A DNA stretch of 64,000 bases from an uncultured Desulfovibrio sp. (GCF_944324505.1 NZ_CALUWO010000008.1:21389-85388), one strand, 5' to 3'; numbered from the stretch's first letter, positions 47,621 through 56,556 are shown. Made by a program: numbers and translations. The notes: generated by a model from the letters alone, not told the origin.

Positions 47621-47664
47621 ACCGCCCCGTCACACCCGGGTGTGACGGGGCGGCTGCAATTTTT
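47621..47664 (+). terminator. Rho-independent terminator for surE
   Basis: A perfect 16-bp inverted repeat (47621-47636 with 47637-47652), then six T at 47659-47664. It lies 35 bp past the convergent aldolase gene and could slow transcription from that side too. Confidence 0.88.
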
Positions 47665-47699
47665 TCCAGCGGGGACTTCGGCATCATCCAGGCAGCAGT

Positions 47700-48461
47700 C
47701 TAGGCTTCCCGGCCTATCTGCTGTCGGTATTCTGCCAGATACTTTACCAGAATATTGGTGTCGGAACTGACGGCCACAAAGGTATATCCCATATCCCGCA
47801 GATGCGGGACAAGCCCTGGATCGGGCAGCAGGATACCACAAGCCCGGCCAGCGGCACACGCCGCGTGGGCCACCTGGCGCAGCACATCCATGAAACGCGG
47901 GTCGGCAAAACGCCCCGGCAGCCCAAGACTGGTACTCAGATCCATCGGCCCCACAAAGAGCACATCCACACCATCGGTACGGGCAATGGCCTCGCAGTTT
48001 TTAACTGCCCGGGTACTTTCTATCTGTACCACCGTCAGCAGATTCTCGTCAGCTTCAGCAACATAGGCGGAAAAATGCCGGCCATATCCGGCACAACGTG
48101 CCGCACCGCTGACACCGCGCACGCCATGCGGATCATAGCGCATGAAGGAAACCGCCTCTGCGGCCTGTTCCGCCGTATCGATACCGGGAAACATGATGCC
48201 TGATGCCCCGAGATCCAGTGCCCACTTCACGTATGCACGGTCAAGCGCCGGCACCCGGACAATGGGCGCAAGCGAAAACCCCCGGACAGCCTGCAGCTGC
48301 TGCAACAGGGAAACTGGGGTTCCCGGCGCATGCTCCATATCGATGAGCAACCAGTCATAACCGCTCTCGCCAATAATTTCACAGATGGCGGGCAGCGCGA
48401 GGCTGCACCATGTCCCCGCCATAAAGTCCCCCCCGGCAACGCGCTTGCGAATGTAATACAT
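47700..48461 (-). CDS. HpcH/HpaI-family aldolase
   Basis: A 253-residue class II aldolase of the HpcH/HpaI/GarL group, which cleaves 2-keto-3-deoxy or 4-hydroxy-2-oxo acids to pyruvate plus an aldehyde. LLIDMEHAP gives the catalytic His region, VQIES and GPMDLSTSLG the metal ligands Glu and Asp, and PIVRVP the phosphate- or carboxylate-binding Arg. GGGAGG lies about seven bases before the ATG at 48461. It is last in the tctCBA-lyase operon, two bases after the lyase large subunit. The product of the lyase is its likely substrate. Confidence 0.92.
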   Translation of the reverse strand: MYYIRKRVAGGDFMAGTWCSLALPAICEIIGESGYDWLLIDMEHAPGTPVSLLQQLQAVRGFSLAPIVRVPALDRAYVKWALDLGASGIMFPGIDTAEQAAEAVSFMRYDPHGVRGVSGAARCAGYGRHFSAYVAEADENLLTVVQIESTRAVKNCEAIARTDGVDVLFVGPMDLSTSLGLPGRFADPRFMDVLRQVAHAACAAGRACGILLPDPGLVPHLRDMGYTFVAVSSDTNILVKYLAEYRQQIGREA

Positions 48462-48463
48462 AC

Positions 48464-49678
48464 TCACGCCTCCCTTCCGGCACACAGTAGCCCGCAGTCT
48501 TCCACCAGCCTGTGGGTGGATACGAAGCGGGACACGCAGAACAGTTCATCATGGCCGATGGCCTCTGCCCGTGTCAGCTGACCGGAGGCTACCCGGACCA
48601 GCAGCTGGAACAGATCTCTGCCAATATCTTCCACATGGCGCCGCTCACGAAAAAGTCCGCCGGCATCAAAATCCATGTTGACGCCCATGCTGGCAAAAAG
48701 GGCCGGATTGCCCGTTGCCTTGATGACAGGGATTCCCGGAAAACCTGCGGGAGTTCCGCGCCCTGTGGTAAAGACCACGATACTTGCCCCGGCGGCAACA
48801 AGACCGGTAACGGCCTCGCCATCATGCCCCGGCCCATCCATAAGATACAGTCCATGGCCGGACGGCGCCTCACCATAGCCTATGACATCCTGGAAAATGG
48901 CATTTCCTGCCTTCTTAAGGCCCCCGAGTGCCTTTTCCACCACATTGCTCACGCCGCCATCGGCGTTGCCCGGCGAAACAAGAAGACTCTCTCCGCGGCT
49001 GGCATGCGCAGCGGCTCTGGCCCTGCGCAGTCGCCGTACATTTTTCTGAAGACAGGCCCGTATTCTGTCCGCCACTTCGGGCGAGGCCGCCCGCCGGACC
49101 ATGATATGCTCGGTGCCGCACAGCTCCGTGATTTCCGTCAGCAGTGAGGTTCCCCCCGCAGCAATAAGCATGTCTGACGCCACTCCAAGGGCGGGATTGG
49201 CCGCCAGTCCGGAGGTGGCGTCCGTTCCGCCGCACTTGAGGCCAAGCACCAGATCAGACAAGGGAAAGGGTTCCCGTTCCTGTGCAGACAATGTGATGGC
49301 CAGCGACTGCGCCACAGCAACCCCCCGGGCAATGGCCTTCAGGGAGTCCCCCTCCTCCTGGATGACAAGGTGATGCACGGGCTTGCCCACCACATCCTTG
49401 TCCACATCCTCAAAACGGACCCGCTCACAGCCCAGCCCCACCAGCAGCACGGCTCCGAAATTGGGATGTGCGGCCAGTCGCCGCAACACATGCGCAGTAA
49501 GCCGCTGATCCGGGCCGGGATAGCCGCAACCTACGGGATGCGGAAAGACACAGGCGCCGCGAACGCTCTCGGCAATGCGCCGGGCCACAAAATTGGCGCA
49601 AAATACGGTGGGAATCACGGCAACAAGATTGCGGGTTCCTGCCCTGCCGCAGGCTCTTCTGTATCCCATGAACATCAT
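48464..49678 (-). CDS. UxaA/SuyB-type lyase large subunit
   Basis: A 404-residue large subunit of the UxaA family (altronate/galactarate dehydratases, 3-sulfolactate sulfo-lyase SuyB). GYRRACGRAGTRN matches the family opening. Cysteines in HPVGCGYPG, VGLGCERV and LGLKCGGTDATSG are placed to hold the metal or Fe-S centre. The family either removes water from a sugar acid or, in SuyAB, bisulfite from 3-sulfolactate to leave pyruvate. The small subunit is a separate gene 20 bp upstream. AAGGG lies nine bases before the ATG at 49678. The substrate cannot be fixed from sequence; the aldolase next door leans to a sugar acid, the DsrAB setting to a sulfonate. Confidence 0.85.
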   Translation of the reverse strand: MMFMGYRRACGRAGTRNLVAVIPTVFCANFVARRIAESVRGACVFPHPVGCGYPGPDQRLTAHVLRRLAAHPNFGAVLLVGLGCERVRFEDVDKDVVGKPVHHLVIQEEGDSLKAIARGVAVAQSLAITLSAQEREPFPLSDLVLGLKCGGTDATSGLAANPALGVASDMLIAAGGTSLLTEITELCGTEHIMVRRAASPEVADRIRACLQKNVRRLRRARAAAHASRGESLLVSPGNADGGVSNVVEKALGGLKKAGNAIFQDVIGYGEAPSGHGLYLMDGPGHDGEAVTGLVAAGASIVVFTTGRGTPAGFPGIPVIKATGNPALFASMGVNMDFDAGGLFRERRHVEDIGRDLFQLLVRVASGQLTRAEAIGHDELFCVSRFVSTHRLVEDCGLLCAGREA

Positions 49679-49698
49679 GAGCTTTCACCCTTTCGAAG

Positions 49699-49965
49699 CT
49701 ATATGGTGTCACGCATATTGTGGATGTGCACAAGGCTCCCCTGCACAATGGGCCGGCTGGCAAGTGCAATGCTTTCACCGTACTTGATCACAGGGCCTCC
49801 CTCCGGAATGTCGACCAGAGCAATCTTGTGCCCGAAGGCAATATCCTCGCGAACGGCCAGCTGTTCACCGGAACCGATGATAGCACAGCGCTGACCGGCC
49901 TTCAGAGGCACCACAGCCACACCCACATTATCCCGGCTGTCCAGTCTGATGATATCCTGTTCCAT
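49699..49965 (-). CDS. UxaA/SuyA-type lyase small subunit (SAF domain)
   Basis: An 88-residue SAF-domain protein, the N-terminal part of UxaA-family enzymes as a separate chain. NVGVAVVPLKAGQ and FGHKIALVDIPEG are typical; the His in the latter is conserved in the family. SuyA of sulfolactate sulfo-lyase and many split dehydratases have this size. The ribosome site GGAGG overlaps the tctA stop codon, so translation is coupled to the importer genes. Confidence 0.88.
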   Translation of the reverse strand: MEQDIIRLDSRDNVGVAVVPLKAGQRCAIIGSGEQLAVREDIAFGHKIALVDIPEGGPVIKYGESIALASRPIVQGSLVHIHNMRDTI

Positions 49966-49971
49966 GCAGAG

Positions 49972-51468
49972 CTACCTCCGGGGGCGGCTCCCGGAGCGCC
50001 CCCATGCCCGATAAAGGGAAAATCCGAGAGACAGAAGTGCCAGTACAAGAAAGAGCAAACTCAATGGCTGCGTAAACAGGGGGAGCATGCTGCCCTTGCC
50101 CATGATAAGCGCCAGACGCAGCTGCTTTTCAAGCATCTTACCAAGCACAAGACTGATGATCATGGGGGTGACGGGATACCGGAAACGATGCAGCAGATAA
50201 CCCACCACACCAAAGAGCACGGCTGTCCACATATCAAACAGACTGTACCCCAGATTGTAACAGCCCACCGTACTGGCCACGAGCACCACCGGCAGCAGAA
50301 ACTTCTTGGGAACCAGCAGGAGCTTGGGCAAAATGCGCCGGCCCAGCGCCATCATGAACACGAACATGAGCAAAGCATTGACGGCAAAGGAGGCATATAC
50401 ACTGCCAATGAACTGCGGATTTTCGCTGAAAAGCAGAGGACCGGGTTCCAGCCCGTGCAGCTGCAGGCCGCCCATGAGGGCCGCGCTCACCACATCTCCG
50501 GGAATGCCCAGGGCAAGCATGGGGATGAGGGCGCCGCCAATAACGGCATTATTGGCACTTTCTGACGCAAGGACGCCCCCCACATTACCCTGCCCGAATG
50601 TTTCCGGCTCCGGCGAAGCCTTCTTGGCCTGATCATAGGCAACAAAATTGGCCAGACTGCCGCCAATGCCGGGCATGATGCCGATGGCTACGCCGATAAG
50701 ACTGGAACGGACCAGGTTGGGCAGCCCCCGCACAAAATCGATCCAGCCAAAGGAAGAGGTTCCTTCCACACGGACCGTGTGATGCAGCGCTCCCGTCACG
50801 CCCTTCTCGCATTCCCGGAACACCTCGGCCACCACAAAAAGCCCGATCATGGCGGGGACGGCATTGATGCCATTGGAAAGACAGGACAGCCCCATGGTAT
50901 TGCGGGGCAGACCATTGATGGGATCCATGCCGATGGTACAGATAACCAGGCCCAGCAGCGCAACGACGAACCCCTTGGGAATGGAATCTCCCGACAGGCT
51001 CACCACGGTAGTCAGGCCAAAGAGAATGACCGCCACATACTCAAACGGTCCGAACTGGAGGGCCAGGCGGGCAAGCTGGGGCGCAACCCCCACAAGAAAC
51101 AGCCAGCCCATGAGCGTCCCGAAAAGATTGGCCACAATGCCGGCCCCGAGCGCCTTGCCCGCCAGCCCCTGCTTTGCCATGGGAAAGCCGTCAAAGGCTG
51201 TGGTGATGGAGGAAGGGGTGCCGGGCATACCCAGCAGAATGGCGGAAACAAGACCGCCGGAAATACCGCCGATATAGACCCCGATGAGCAGGGAAACCCC
51301 TGTGATGGCATCCATGCCATAGGTAAGGGGCACCAGCAGGATGACGGCAAGCGTGGCAGTAAGTCCCGGAATGATGCCAAAGAGAAGACCGAGCAGCACG
51401 CCTCCGGATAAAAGAGGCAGCGATGTGAGGTCAAATGCGGCAAAGGCCGCCACAAGGACGTCAAGCAT
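49972..51468 (-). CDS. tctA: Tripartite tricarboxylate transporter large membrane subunit (TctA)
   Basis: A 498-residue membrane protein with about 12 helices. GMPGTPSSITTAFDGFP is the hallmark of TctA, and a second similar motif, GIPGDVVSAALMGG, marks the internal repeat. TctA moves the acid bound by TctC using an ion gradient. AGGA lies about nine bases before the ATG at 51468. A GTG at 51495 abuts tctB but is less likely. TctA homologues (SlcG-type) also import 3-sulfolactate in some bacteria. Confidence 0.94.
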   Translation of the reverse strand: MLDVLVAAFAAFDLTSLPLLSGGVLLGLLFGIIPGLTATLAVILLVPLTYGMDAITGVSLLIGVYIGGISGGLVSAILLGMPGTPSSITTAFDGFPMAKQGLAGKALGAGIVANLFGTLMGWLFLVGVAPQLARLALQFGPFEYVAVILFGLTTVVSLSGDSIPKGFVVALLGLVICTIGMDPINGLPRNTMGLSCLSNGINAVPAMIGLFVVAEVFRECEKGVTGALHHTVRVEGTSSFGWIDFVRGLPNLVRSSLIGVAIGIMPGIGGSLANFVAYDQAKKASPEPETFGQGNVGGVLASESANNAVIGGALIPMLALGIPGDVVSAALMGGLQLHGLEPGPLLFSENPQFIGSVYASFAVNALLMFVFMMALGRRILPKLLLVPKKFLLPVVLVASTVGCYNLGYSLFDMWTAVLFGVVGYLLHRFRYPVTPMIISLVLGKMLEKQLRLALIMGKGSMLPLFTQPLSLLFLVLALLSLGFSLYRAWGRSGSRPRR

Positions 51469-51495
51469 GGTCGTTGTCCTCTCAGGCCGTGCCAC

Positions 51496-51951
51496 CTAAA
51501 ACAGGATGGTGTCCGGCAGATATATTTTGAACAGTCGGAAAAAGGCAAACAGTACAGCCGAAACAGCCAGGGCGTACACCAGATTTTTCCACCAGTCCCG
51601 CAGGCCGGACTGACGGTCAAGCAGAAATGGCATCAGTCCCAGATAACAGAACGTACAGAGCAGAAATCCCACTGACGATATCCCCGCCACATAGGCGGCA
51701 GCCACCAGTACGGGCAGCACCGCCCACGGGCGCTCATCGGCGGGCTGGACCGCGCCTGCGGCCGACAAGAAAGCACCGCAGAGAACACGCAGCAGACAGA
51801 CACCGGCCAGCAGCAGCCCCACCAGCAACGGATAGCCCGACACACCGAGGTAGTCCTTCTGCAAGGAAAAGGCAGGCTCCTCTATGCCCAGGGCACACCA
51901 GATGCCCACCCCTCCCAGAACAACCAGCAACAGATACTCCATACTCTTCAT
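51496..51951 (-). CDS. tctB: Tripartite tricarboxylate transporter small membrane subunit (TctB)
   Basis: A 151-residue protein with four hydrophobic helices (about 5-20, 38-60, 78-100, 122-142), the size and layout of TctB, which is poorly conserved in sequence. Its place between tctC and tctA supports the call. GGAGG precedes the ATG at 51951. Confidence 0.88.
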   Translation of the reverse strand: MKSMEYLLLVVLGGVGIWCALGIEEPAFSLQKDYLGVSGYPLLVGLLLAGVCLLRVLCGAFLSAAGAVQPADERPWAVLPVLVAAAYVAGISSVGFLLCTFCYLGLMPFLLDRQSGLRDWWKNLVYALAVSAVLFAFFRLFKIYLPDTILF

Positions 51952-52020
51952 ACGGCCTCCAGGCCGGAGAAAGTGCCCGTGGGCGCCCTTCCCCAGGCCA
52001 GACAGACTCAGCGACAGAAA

Positions 52021-52992
52021 TCACTTCCTGACAAGAAACTCCACAAGCTTGGCCACGTTACGCTCATCCTCGCGGAAGGTTCTGGCCCAGTCATCGGCAT
52101 TCAGGAACAGCCCCTCGGCCACCTGCTGTGTGGCAAATTCCTGAAACTCCCTGCTGGCAACAGCCTTGCGCAGGGCTTCGGCCAGCACCGTACGGGCTTC
52201 TTCCGGTATGCCACGCGGGGCAAAGACGCCATTGCGCAGGACAAGCGCATTGCGTATGCCCAGGTCCGCGGCATATTCCGGGGAATCAATTCCCGGAAGC
52301 CTGTCGTCGCCCACAACAAGAATGACGCGCTGCTCGCCCGACCGGACAAAGCGTGCCATGTCCGCATTGGGTGCGGTACGCATATCCACACGCTTGCTCA
52401 TGAGCGCCGTCACAGCTTCATTGGCGCCGTCAAAGGGAATGATTTCCACCTTATTCAGAATATTCTTGCGGATGAGCACATCCAGAAGTGCCAGATGCGC
52501 CACGCCGCCAAGCCCGGGAATGGCAATTCTGTACTTGCCAGGGGCCTTTTCCACCGCGGCAATGAATTCCGACGCCCGGGAAAAGGGGGAGTCCGCATTG
52601 ACCACCAGCGAATTGGACATGACCAGCGTCTGCCCCACCATGTCGAAATCGGACCAGCTCATGCCGATCTGTCCCAGCGCCTTCATGGTAATGAAGGCCG
52701 AGTGGTGCAGCAGCAGGGTATAGCCATCAGGGCGGGCGTTCTTGACATTGCGCAGCCCTTCCTGGGTATTTCCGCCGGGGATGTTCACCACGATGACCGG
52801 ATGGGGCAGAAGATTATGCGTTTGAATCACTTCTGCCAGCTTCCGGGCAGTGAGGTCGCTTTGCCCTCCGGCCCGATAGGGAACAATGAGCCGGACTTCC
52901 TTTTCGGGAAATGCGGCAAGGCTTCGCGCAGGATGACCAAACAGAAAAATGCTCAGAGCGCACACAACTGTCAGCAAAAAAGGTGTCTTCAT
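52021..52992 (-). CDS. tctC: Tripartite tricarboxylate transporter periplasmic binding protein (TctC/Bug)
   Basis: A 323-residue solute receptor of the Bug/TctC family. A signal peptide ends near SLAAF (about residue 27). FPEKEVRLIVPYRAGGQSD holds the ligand-carboxylate loop, and NIPGGN and DGYTLLLHHS are family features. Such proteins bind di- or tricarboxylates, nicotinate or sulfonates such as sulfolactate; specificity is not readable. It is the first gene of the six-gene operon and follows a sigma-54 promoter. Confidence 0.93.
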   Translation of the reverse strand: MKTPFLLTVVCALSIFLFGHPARSLAAFPEKEVRLIVPYRAGGQSDLTARKLAEVIQTHNLLPHPVIVVNIPGGNTQEGLRNVKNARPDGYTLLLHHSAFITMKALGQIGMSWSDFDMVGQTLVMSNSLVVNADSPFSRASEFIAAVEKAPGKYRIAIPGLGGVAHLALLDVLIRKNILNKVEIIPFDGANEAVTALMSKRVDMRTAPNADMARFVRSGEQRVILVVGDDRLPGIDSPEYAADLGIRNALVLRNGVFAPRGIPEEARTVLAEALRKAVASREFQEFATQQVAEGLFLNADDWARTFREDERNVAKLVEFLVRK

Positions 52993-53067
52993 ATATTCCC
53001 CCGTGGTTTTTCAGGGTGTGGATGGACGGACATGTAGCCGCTACACCATACTTGATGCACTCTACGG

Positions 53068-53088
53068 GTAGCAAAACACATACCAAAC
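53068..53088 (-). promoter_or_regulatory. Sigma-54 promoter for the tct-lyase-aldolase operon
   Basis: On the minus strand TTGGTATG, four bases, then TTGCT, with exactly ten bases between GG and GC. It lies about 80 bp upstream of tctC. The divergent gene encodes a sigma-54 activator. Confidence 0.75.
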
Positions 53089-53139
53089 AATAAAATAAAA
53101 AGAAAACAATGAGATAGCTATTTGAGGTCAGAAAGAATA

Positions 53140-53179
53140 TGTTGCATAATAGCCGAATGTGTTGCACACTGTTGCAACA
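53140..53179 (+). promoter_or_regulatory. Three phased TGTTGCA sites, candidate activator-binding region
   Basis: TGTTGCA starts at 53140, 53160 and 53170, spaced 20 and 10 bp, that is on one face of the helix. The third is part of the perfect palindrome TGTTGCAACA. The sites lie 50-110 bp upstream of the sigma-54 element and just before the activator start, so they could serve activation and autoregulation. Confidence 0.6.
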
Positions 53180-53202
53180 TATCTCGCTCGCGGGAGACTG
53201 CC

Positions 53203-55071
53203 ATGCCTCAGCCCTCACCCCGAATTCTCTTTGCCGCACCGGACGAATCCTTCACCGCAACGCTGCATCAGGCCCTGTCCCCCCTCGCGGACAATATTCT
53301 TGCCGTCAACGGCCTGGAAATGACGCCACCGGACATCATCGCCTATGCCCGGGCCTCATCCATTGAGGTCATCGTCAGCCGGGGCGGAATTGCGGAATTT
53401 CTGCGCGAGGAACAGGTCGACGATGCCGACGCCATCCCCGTCGTCAGCGTGCAGGTATCTCCCTTTGATATCATTGATGCCATTCGCAAAGCCCGGCAGA
53501 CAAGCCATCGCATTGCCTTCATTGCCTATGCCGGCATGCTTGAAGGCATTCAGAAGATCACCGCCCTTTTTGACATTGACGTGCGCCTCATCTACCGCTC
53601 CTCGCCATGGGACTGTGTGGAGTCCGTCTTCAATGCCCTGGAAAACAACGCGGAAATCATCATCGGTGATGCACGGGTGGTAAAAATATGCCGGGAAAAT
53701 GCCATCCCTGCCGTACTGCTTGACTCCAGCGAAGAATCCATACGCCAGGCCTATGCCTCGGCCCTGACCATCACCACAGCACGGGACAATGCACGCAGGG
53801 AGGCCCGGCTGCTCTCTGCCATACTGGATCAGCTGCCGCAGGGAATCCTGGCCCTGGATGACGACGGGAAGGTGCTCTACGCCAATGCAGAGGCGGCACG
53901 CATGATGGAACAGGGGAAACGGCACCTTGCCGGCCAGACTGCCGCACGTCTGCCTCTGTTTCAGAAAGCCCTCTTTGCCTCCCTGCTGCACGAACCATCA
54001 GGCAGAGCATCTCTGACGGACAGACGGCAACGCGCCATTTCTGCCCTGTGGCAAAGGCTGTCGGCACCCGTCGGCGGCATGGCAGGAATTGTCACGCTGG
54101 ACCCCAGGTCCAGCCCAGCCCCGGCAAGCCTTCAGGAGAGGGGACATGAAGCCCGCTTTTCCTTTGATGACATTGTGGGCCACGCCGCAACCCTACGCAG
54201 GGCCAAGCACATGGCGCAGAAGTATGCCCAGACCGATGCCACCGTCCTCCTGCAGGGGGAAACCGGCACGGGCAAAGAACTCTTTGCCCATGCCATCCAT
54301 CTGGCCAGCCCCCGCCACAACCAGCCGTTTGTGGCGGTCAATCTTGCGGCACTCCCGCAAACCCTCGTGGAGAGCGAACTTTTCGGCTACGTGCGGGGCG
54401 CTTTCACCGACGCACGGCGCAGTGGCAGACAGGGCGTCTTTGAATCGGCCGGACAGGGAACCGTCTTTCTTGACGAAATTGGCGACATGCCGCTGGAGAT
54501 GCAGAGCAGGCTTCTGCGTGTTCTTCAGGAAGGGGAGTTTTCCCGACTGGGTGATGACCGACTGCTGAAAGCCCGTTGCCGCATCATCGCCGCCACTAAC
54601 CAGCGCCTAGAGGACGCTGTACGGCAGGGACGCTTCCGGGCAGACCTCTACTACCGCCTGGCGGTCCTCAGGCTGGATATTCCCAGCCTCCGGGAACGTA
54701 TGGAGGACATGCCTGAACTTGCCCGCCATTTTCTGCAACGGGAATGCGCCCGCTACGGGCGTATCCCCGGCGAGATCACCGCCGGCGCCCTGCGCCTGCT
54801 GACAGAACGGGACTGGCCCGGGAACATCCGGGAACTACGGGCGCTCATGGAGCGCAGTGTACTGCTGTGCGAGGGATCGCCGGTGATCATGGACGAAACG
54901 CTGCTGCGTGCCATGCTGGGAAGTGCACCCCCAAACCAACCGCTGCACAGCCTGCCGGAACGAGAGGCCATTCTCGAGGCCATGCGCCAGTGCGGCAACA
55001 ATCGAAACAAGGCTGCCGCCCTGCTTGGCATGCACCGCTCTACTCTCTGGCGCAAGCTCAAGAATCTGTAA
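53203..55071 (+). CDS. PrpR-type sigma-54-dependent transcriptional activator
   Basis: A 622-residue regulator. Residues ~5-175 resemble the PrpR N-terminal sensor domain, which in PrpR binds 2-methylcitrate-like effectors. A PAS-like stretch follows (about 195-235: LDQLPQGILALDDDGKVLYAN). The AAA+ domain (about 315-545) has GETGTGKE (Walker A) and GTVFLDEIGDMP (Walker B). The sigma-54 contact loop reads GAFTDA instead of GAFTGA. A Fis-type helix-turn-helix ends the protein (NKAAALLGMHRSTLWRKLK). The ATG at 53203 follows CGGGAG; an earlier frame start at 53122 would overlap the TGTTGCA sites. It is divergent from, and probably activates, the tct operon. Confidence 0.9.
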   Translation: MPQPSPRILFAAPDESFTATLHQALSPLADNILAVNGLEMTPPDIIAYARASSIEVIVSRGGIAEFLREEQVDDADAIPVVSVQVSPFDIIDAIRKARQTSHRIAFIAYAGMLEGIQKITALFDIDVRLIYRSSPWDCVESVFNALENNAEIIIGDARVVKICRENAIPAVLLDSSEESIRQAYASALTITTARDNARREARLLSAILDQLPQGILALDDDGKVLYANAEAARMMEQGKRHLAGQTAARLPLFQKALFASLLHEPSGRASLTDRRQRAISALWQRLSAPVGGMAGIVTLDPRSSPAPASLQERGHEARFSFDDIVGHAATLRRAKHMAQKYAQTDATVLLQGETGTGKELFAHAIHLASPRHNQPFVAVNLAALPQTLVESELFGYVRGAFTDARRSGRQGVFESAGQGTVFLDEIGDMPLEMQSRLLRVLQEGEFSRLGDDRLLKARCRIIAATNQRLEDAVRQGRFRADLYYRLAVLRLDIPSLRERMEDMPELARHFLQRECARYGRIPGEITAGALRLLTERDWPGNIRELRALMERSVLLCEGSPVIMDETLLRAMLGSAPPNQPLHSLPEREAILEAMRQCGNNRNKAAALLGMHRSTLWRKLKNL

Positions 55072-55329
55072 GCAGGTATGTACTTCCCCGTGCGTTCCGG
55101 GGAACGGGAAAATGCCCAGGTGGACTTTCCTGCGCAGGAGGGCGCACAGCAGAAAGAGCGGCACAGCGCATACAACGGCCCCAGAGCGCCCGCGTTTGCC
55201 CGTTGCAGGCCGTCTTTACGCCGGCCGCCATAGCAGCAAGCGCCGATCCCGGGCAAAGACAATGCCCGGCGCCGACCTGCCATTGTCACCCTGCTGTGCC
55301 CCCAAAACGCCGTTGCACGGACAACGCGC

Positions 55330-56544
55330 TCACGCGTCTGGATTCCAGGTATAATTGACGCCATTCTTTCCCGACGACTTGACGCGATACACCCGCTGAT
55401 CAGCAGCGCGTGCAAGCGTGGCATAGTCGGTTCCGTCGTCAGGGGCAAAGGCAATGCCGATGCTGCTGGAAATGGTATAGTGGTGCCCCGTATTAAGCGC
55501 GAAAATCCTGTCGCACAAACGGCGTGCGCAGAGGAGAGCATCCTCCTTGCTGCGGAGATTGCGCAGAAAAATGATGAATTCATCGCCACCGATGCGTCCG
55601 GCAATGTCCTGCCCCTGCCGGATACCGGCCTTGAGAATATTGGCTATGCGGATGATGACCGTATCGCCGACATCATGGCCGAACGAATCATTGATGGATT
55701 TGAAATTGTCGATATCAATGAAGAGCAGGGCCGAAAGCGTCATGTCCTGCAAGGCTGCGGCAATCTCCGCACAGGCAGCCTGACGATTCAGCAGGACCTT
55801 CTTGCTCTCCTTATTATAATAGCGGTATTCCAGCTTTTTTCGTCTGTAGCCCCTCTCCGGGTCAATGACGCCGGTATAGAGGGTATGGATGCCATGCAGT
55901 TCCAGCATCTCGCAGACGCGGTCAAGGCGCATTTCCCTGATGACCATTTCCCTGTCTTCCGGGGGAACAAAGGTCTCCGCATAGCTCACAATGGTCGATT
56001 CGTAATCGTCGCAGATAACGGGCGGAAGCGTCTTGTTGTCGCTTCCGCCAAACATGATATAGCTGTTTGCCTGCGTATCAAGATAGATAAAGTAATCACA
56101 TCTGTCATACACATACATTTGTGAGATATCTTTTTGCAGGCACTGATAGGCCGTTGCCCTCTTGATCAGAAGATAAATACAGGGAGCATCCCTGTCCGCA
56201 ATGACCTTGACGGAAAGCCAGCGTTCCTCCCCAAAGGTGACATAGCCGAAATCAATGCTGTCTGCCTGATGCTCGCGGTACGATTCCAGGGCTTCAAGGG
56301 ACAAATCATGAAGAATCCGCGCATGATCCTTGCGATGGAGAAAACGCCTGAACGCACGCAGCAGGGCTGTATAGGAAAATTTTTTGCCGTGATGCCGCTG
56401 TAATTCTCCCGTAAATATCTGGCATTCGTCCCTACTGGGATCTACCCGGACAACTGCCAGAAAAACATGATTCAACAAATCAATAAATTCTTCCCGCAGC
56501 AGATGCGCCTGATCTGAAAAAGACGGACTTTTGCCTGTACTCAT
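55330..56544 (-). CDS. GGDEF-domain diguanylate cyclase
   Basis: A 404-residue protein with a C-terminal GGDEF domain that makes cyclic di-GMP from two GTP. FIDIDNFKSINDSFGHDVGD and GRIGGDEF (signature at 319-323) are intact. The usual RxxD inhibition site reads QGQD, so product feedback is doubtful. The N-terminal ~230 residues contain two weak PAS-like segments, with no membrane helix; SDNKTLPPVI and YRRKKLEYRYY are seen in sensor regions of this kind. I chose ATG 56544 because AGG sits six bases upstream; 56556 lacks a site. No EAL domain. The signal sensed is unknown. Confidence 0.9.
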   Translation of the reverse strand: MSTGKSPSFSDQAHLLREEFIDLLNHVFLAVVRVDPSRDECQIFTGELQRHHGKKFSYTALLRAFRRFLHRKDHARILHDLSLEALESYREHQADSIDFGYVTFGEERWLSVKVIADRDAPCIYLLIKRATAYQCLQKDISQMYVYDRCDYFIYLDTQANSYIMFGGSDNKTLPPVICDDYESTIVSYAETFVPPEDREMVIREMRLDRVCEMLELHGIHTLYTGVIDPERGYRRKKLEYRYYNKESKKVLLNRQAACAEIAAALQDMTLSALLFIDIDNFKSINDSFGHDVGDTVIIRIANILKAGIRQGQDIAGRIGGDEFIIFLRNLRSKEDALLCARRLCDRIFALNTGHHYTISSSIGIAFAPDDGTDYATLARAADQRVYRVKSSGKNGVNYTWNPDA

Positions 56545-56556
56545 ACCCTGCCTCAT

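Noticed and set aside
47621..47664. Terminator for the aldolase operon
   Set aside because: The hairpin is shared by position, but the T-run is on the surE side only, so I assign it to surE.
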